From positions 4,030,001 through 4,094,000 of the forward strand of contig NZ_CP011853.1 in assembly GCF_001305675.1 (NCBI RefSeq): 64,000 nt of DNA. Reading direction: 5' to 3'. The notes under the pieces are model-generated. The model searched no databases. It was not told the DNA's origin and was given only the letters and a program-made list of their open reading frames with translations. The stretch comes from Gordonia phthalatica (GTDB lineage Bacteria; Actinomycetota; Actinomycetes; Mycobacteriales; Mycobacteriaceae). Positions within the stretch are counted from its first letter, which is position 1. Every line of letters starts with the position of its first letter. Positions 61,314 to 64,000 of this stretch are shown in pieces. Position numbers and translations under genes: made by a program.

Positions 61314-61379
61314 AACATCCCGCACAGGGTGGGGACTTTTACCTGGCCACCAGCGGGGACATCAAACTGGCCGTTGACA

Positions 61380-61756
61380 TCGGAGCACCCGCAGCACCCC
61401 GTGTATCAGACAGCAGCGGGGCTAGCTTTCCACTACCCAAGTCGGGTGCTGGCGGGGCGGGCGCCACCTGTGCCCTCCATTTCTTGCCGTCCCAGTACCG
61501 TGATCCTGAACCTCCCGATGGATCTGGATACCACCCAGGTGGGGGAGGCGGTGGAGTGGTCGTATGGGTGCCCTCTCTTGACGAAACTCGACAAGATTAG
61601 CCGCACTCGTCCGTCCTTCGGCCCTGACCCTCCGCAGGATCACCCGCGGGCGACAAAGGGATATGGGGTGTCCCAGTGGCGGGTACGGGCTCGGATGGCC
61701 AGTAGGCTCAGCACGGGCCGGCCACCTTCCTGGCATGAAGCTGAGGGGCTGTGAGC
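61380..61756. other. 377-base stretch without a recognisable gene, right of IS21
   Basis: Frames through it are short or proline- and glycine-rich and look non-coding. It does not continue the pentapeptide-repeat gene found on the other side of IS21, so it is probably the far side of a deletion. Only the ribosome site of the next gene (GAGGGG near 61743) is recognised. Confidence 0.5.
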
Positions 61757-62500
61757 ATGGCAACGGACACCGGAGTCACGTACGAGACGAAAACGATCCG
61801 TGCGGTCCGCGGCATGGAGTCGCGGATTGTAAAGAAGTGGGAGGCCGACGGCTGGGAGTTGGTCTCGCAGTCGCCAGGTATGGTTCAGGTTGAAATCACC
61901 TTCCGTCGCCCCCGGCCGAAGTCTCGTCGGCTGCTTTGGATCATCGGTGGCGGCGTGGTTGTGCTCGTGCTGGCAATCATTGTGACCGTCGGGCTAGTCA
62001 TCGAGAAGAACACTGCCCCGGCGAATCCCGCGCCGGGTGAAGCGACAGCTTCGCCGAGCGGGCAACCGTCCGCTGAAGCGACTGGCGAAGCAGCGTCACG
62101 GTCATCGACCCGTGATGGCGAGGTGCTCACGCCTGAGAACAGTCCTGAGTTCGCGGCTGTCCTCGCGTTCACTGACTACTGCTCGCCGGACATCGCAGCG
62201 TTTGCTGCGGCTCATCGTGGTCGAACGATCGTGTTTCCCGGCAGCATCGCCGCGATGGCACCGCACGGGAACGCGAAGACTAGGTACGACATCCTAATCA
62301 ACGCGGGCGACGCTGCGTCAGCGACTGGACCGGCTTTCCAGTTCCGTGATGAGAACACCCTCAACGACCTCCACTGGGTCGGCCCGGTACCGGACACGAT
62401 CGGCGTGGGGACGAACCTCGACATAACGGCCGAAGTCGACCGCTACGAGGATCGGTCGTGCCTGCTACTGCTTGAGCCGGTTGCAACCGCCGTTCGCTAG
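61757..62500 (+). CDS. DUF4839-domain membrane protein
   Basis: A 247-residue protein. An N-terminal cytoplasmic domain (about 1-50; YETKTIRAVRGMESRIVKKW, ADGWELVSQ) is followed by one membrane segment (about 58-83), a Pro/Ala/Ser-rich linker to residue 120, and an extracytoplasmic domain with the DUF4839 pattern: NSPEFAAVLAF, RGRTIVFPGSIAAMAPHGN, KTRYDILINAGD and FQFRDENTLNDLHWV. The family has no known function and is frequent in mobile regions of actinobacteria. The ATG at 61757 is chosen, with GAGGGG about eight bases upstream; GTG at 61751 is too close to it. Confidence 0.8.
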   Translation: MATDTGVTYETKTIRAVRGMESRIVKKWEADGWELVSQSPGMVQVEITFRRPRPKSRRLLWIIGGGVVVLVLAIIVTVGLVIEKNTAPANPAPGEATASPSGQPSAEATGEAASRSSTRDGEVLTPENSPEFAAVLAFTDYCSPDIAAFAAAHRGRTIVFPGSIAAMAPHGNAKTRYDILINAGDAASATGPAFQFRDENTLNDLHWVGPVPDTIGVGTNLDITAEVDRYEDRSCLLLLEPVATAVR

Positions 62501-62778
62501 CCGTACGTAGTAGCTCGCGGCGCGCACGCCACCCACCTGTCTCGGAACGACATCCGCAGCTGTGCTGCTGTTAGGCGACATGGGAACAGGCAACGGCTAG
62601 TTGAGCCTGGAGTCGTGCTCGAGCGCACCACGCTGCCGACGCCCGCGGGCGGCAAAAACCTAACTGACCATGCTCGCCGACACCACTCCTCGGGTCCTCA
62701 GTCTGCGTAACGAGCTCTCCGGACAGGCGGATACACTCAGCGAAACCTGAGACCCAGTACCGGCAAGGAATTTCGCCC

Positions 62779-63873
62779 ATGCACGCGGCCGATGACGCCG
62801 ACAATGATCGCGACGCCCCCACGAGCTACTACCTGAGTCAAGCCGTCGCCACACTACTGATCCCAGGAACCGGTCTCACTGTGGCTGAGTGGGTTGACGA
62901 CAACAAAGGTCCACTGATAATCGCGGACGGTGACCCTGCCTTTCGGGAGTGGCTGCGTCGTCTCCGCTCCGCAGCTGCTGACATGCTTGTCACTGCACCG
63001 TATGAAGCTTGGCCCATATCCGGATCAGTCGTAATCACTCGTCCCATACGAGGCAGCACCGGTAACGAACTGGTTCCCCCTCAGTCGGTGACAAGCGCGC
63101 GAAACAGCTTCTGCGTCCTGTGCGTCACGCCCGGAGCAGTCCTTCATCAGGCCTCTCATACTCCGCACACTCGTGGCGAAGTCCGGCCACAGCCGCCAGC
63201 CGCGGACGTCGCAGCGGCACCACCGTCCGGGCGCATTGGTAACGATGCTCAACTACGCTCTGCGCTATGGATTGACGCTGTTCGCCGACTGAACACGGTG
63301 CGGGAAGAGTTCGCTGCCTACGAGACCGACGCAACGGCATTCTTCCATCGCCCACTACTGGCCGATCGAACACACCCGCTCGTGCAAGCTTTCTACACTG
63401 CTTTCGCCCATGCCGATGCCTTGCGAGTAGATGGCACCGTTCCTGACGAACTCGGTTTCGTGCGTGACTTCGCCGATCGGGCCGTTGCTGCCGAAACCGC
63501 ATGGAGGGCCGCGTACGCAGCTGCTTCAGCCTCGGGTGACAGCGGTCTGTCGGCTGAGCAACGAACTCTGCTGCGACGCGCTGAATCGGCAATCAAAGTG
63601 GCGCTCGACGATCGATCTCCTCCTAACGAACGAGCAACTGCCTACCGACGAGTGACCGAACTCTTCGGCAAGGCTCACATCGATGTTCCCGCGAGCATAG
63701 CCACGGAGTTGCGCCACCAAATCGAGAGCGCTACTCGCAAGACGCTCCCTGATCGACCCGGTCAAGGACTCGAGGCCCATCCAAAGATTGACAGACTCTC
63801 ATGTCAATCCGCCGTTCCCGACAACAATTGTGACCAAGCAGAAGGACCAACCACATGGATGCCACCGGAATAG
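62779..63873 (+). CDS. Hypothetical protein of the accessory region
   Basis: A 364-residue soluble protein, not recognised. Residues 1-85 are ordinary mixed sequence. Residues about 90-150 are rich in Ser, Pro and Cys and look out of character with the rest, perhaps a linker or an old frameshift pair. Residues 160-310 are helical and charged (FAAYETDATAFFHRPLLADR; FADRAVAAETAWRAAYAAAS; RRAESAIKVALDDRSPPNE) and resemble uncharacterised proteins of actinobacterial plasmids and islands. AAGGA lies nine bases before the ATG and a TACACT -10 candidate about 45 bases upstream. Confidence 0.65.
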   Translation: MHAADDADNDRDAPTSYYLSQAVATLLIPGTGLTVAEWVDDNKGPLIIADGDPAFREWLRRLRSAAADMLVTAPYEAWPISGSVVITRPIRGSTGNELVPPQSVTSARNSFCVLCVTPGAVLHQASHTPHTRGEVRPQPPAADVAAAPPSGRIGNDAQLRSALWIDAVRRLNTVREEFAAYETDATAFFHRPLLADRTHPLVQAFYTAFAHADALRVDGTVPDELGFVRDFADRAVAAETAWRAAYAAASASGDSGLSAEQRTLLRRAESAIKVALDDRSPPNERATAYRRVTELFGKAHIDVPASIATELRHQIESATRKTLPDRPGQGLEAHPKIDRLSCQSAVPDNNCDQAEGPTTWMPPE

Positions 63874-64000
63874 CAGTAGCGGTCATCATCGCGCTGGCCG
63901 TGATCGTCGGCGTCGGCTGGTTCGAATACCGCCGGCGGGAGTTCGGCAAGCTCGATGTCGAGGTACAGCACGCAGTGACAGCCGCCAGGTCTGCACGCAA
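63855..64000 (+). CDS. Small membrane protein, 3' end cut by the window
   Basis: The visible 48 residues have one N-terminal membrane segment (MDATGIAVAVIIALAVI then VGVGWFEYRRRE) followed by a polar, probably helical tail. AAGGA precedes the ATG by nine bases, and the start overlaps the previous gene by 19 bases, suggesting coupling. Function unknown. Confidence 0.6.
   Translation, partial: MDATGIAVAVIIALAVIVGVGWFEYRRREFGKLDVEVQHAVTAARSAR

Larger units (their letters stand above)
58853..61379 (+). mobile_element. IS21-family insertion sequence
   Basis: A 2527-bp element carrying istA and istB. Both ends have multiple internal repeats of the type GTCCCC-GCTGGTGGCCAG and AAAGTCCCCACCCTGTG; the outermost 25 bases share TGTC-A-GGCCA...GTCCCC. 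No target-site duplication is seen: the left flank ends GCGAGCT and the right flank begins TCGGAGC. This implies a deletion or recombination beside the element. Confidence 0.88.

Noticed and set aside
61181..61600. Open frame across the right end of IS21
   Set aside because: It starts inside istB in another frame and crosses the element boundary; the product is glycine-rich and unlike any protein.
63025..63252. A 75-codon minus-strand frame opposite the odd middle of the gene at 62779
   Set aside because: Composition is more natural than most shadows, but no ribosome site or family is seen; kept only as a hint that this stretch may be out of frame or foreign.

Overview
The window is high-GC DNA from a mycolic-acid actinobacterium of the order Mycobacteriales, most likely Gordonia or a close relative. 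No sequence search was run. The assignment rests on recognisable families and gene orders recalled from Mycobacterium tuberculosis: a mutT3-glnX-glnH-pknG ... ackA-pta block (Rv0413 to Rv0408), an htdX-fabG4-fadA2 ... tetR-lpqI-DUF2613-aftD block (Rv0241c to Rv0236c), and acyltransferase, DUF3068 and Rv0226c-like genes (Rv0228 to Rv0226c). No tRNA, rRNA or CRISPR array was seen.

Layout. 0-11.3 kb: amino-acid sensing and central carbon control. The GlnH lipoprotein, GlnX membrane protein and PknG kinase are followed by a convergent acyl-CoA synthetase and the ackA-pta acetate operon. 11.3-19 kb: housekeeping and hypothetical genes, including a TetR regulator, DUF5709, a MetA with an acetyl-type specificity residue, a CDF metal exporter, a thioesterase, a PAP2 protein and endonuclease IV. 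19-22.8 kb: fadE5 with a tandemly repeated 3' end, then an ArsR/MFS divergent pair. 23-27.8 kb: a polyhydroxyalkanoate locus (R-hydratase, PHA synthase, phasin-like protein, XRE regulator). 27.9-32.8 kb: a DHA2 transporter with its TetR, an SDR dehydrogenase and a VanW-family cell-wall protein. 32.9-40.9 kb: fadA2 divergent from fabG4-htdX, two hydrolases, TetR and LpqI. 41-52 kb: cell-envelope genes centred on the arabinosyltransferase AftD, plus a CitE-like lyase. 52-55 kb: an orphan substrate-binding lipoprotein and two decayed genes fused head to head (a BKACE gene and an AraC gene).

55.3-64 kb is an accessory zone. A TetR gene with a butyrolactone-receptor-like operator is followed by three insertion sequences of different families (ISAs1, IS30, IS21). 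The IS30 splits, and the IS21 truncates, a pentapeptide-repeat membrane protein gene. Beyond them lie a DUF4839 protein and unrecognised genes.

The main unexplained signals are: a shared TTAC-N6-GTAA dyad at fadE5, fadA2/fabG4 and the tetR gene, suggesting one lipid regulon; two genes whose 3' ends, stop codon included, are repeated in tandem downstream of the stop; mutually exclusive hairpins in the leader of the PHA operon; a 58-bp imperfect palindrome upstream of metA; and a group of genes with promoters placed for leaderless transcription.
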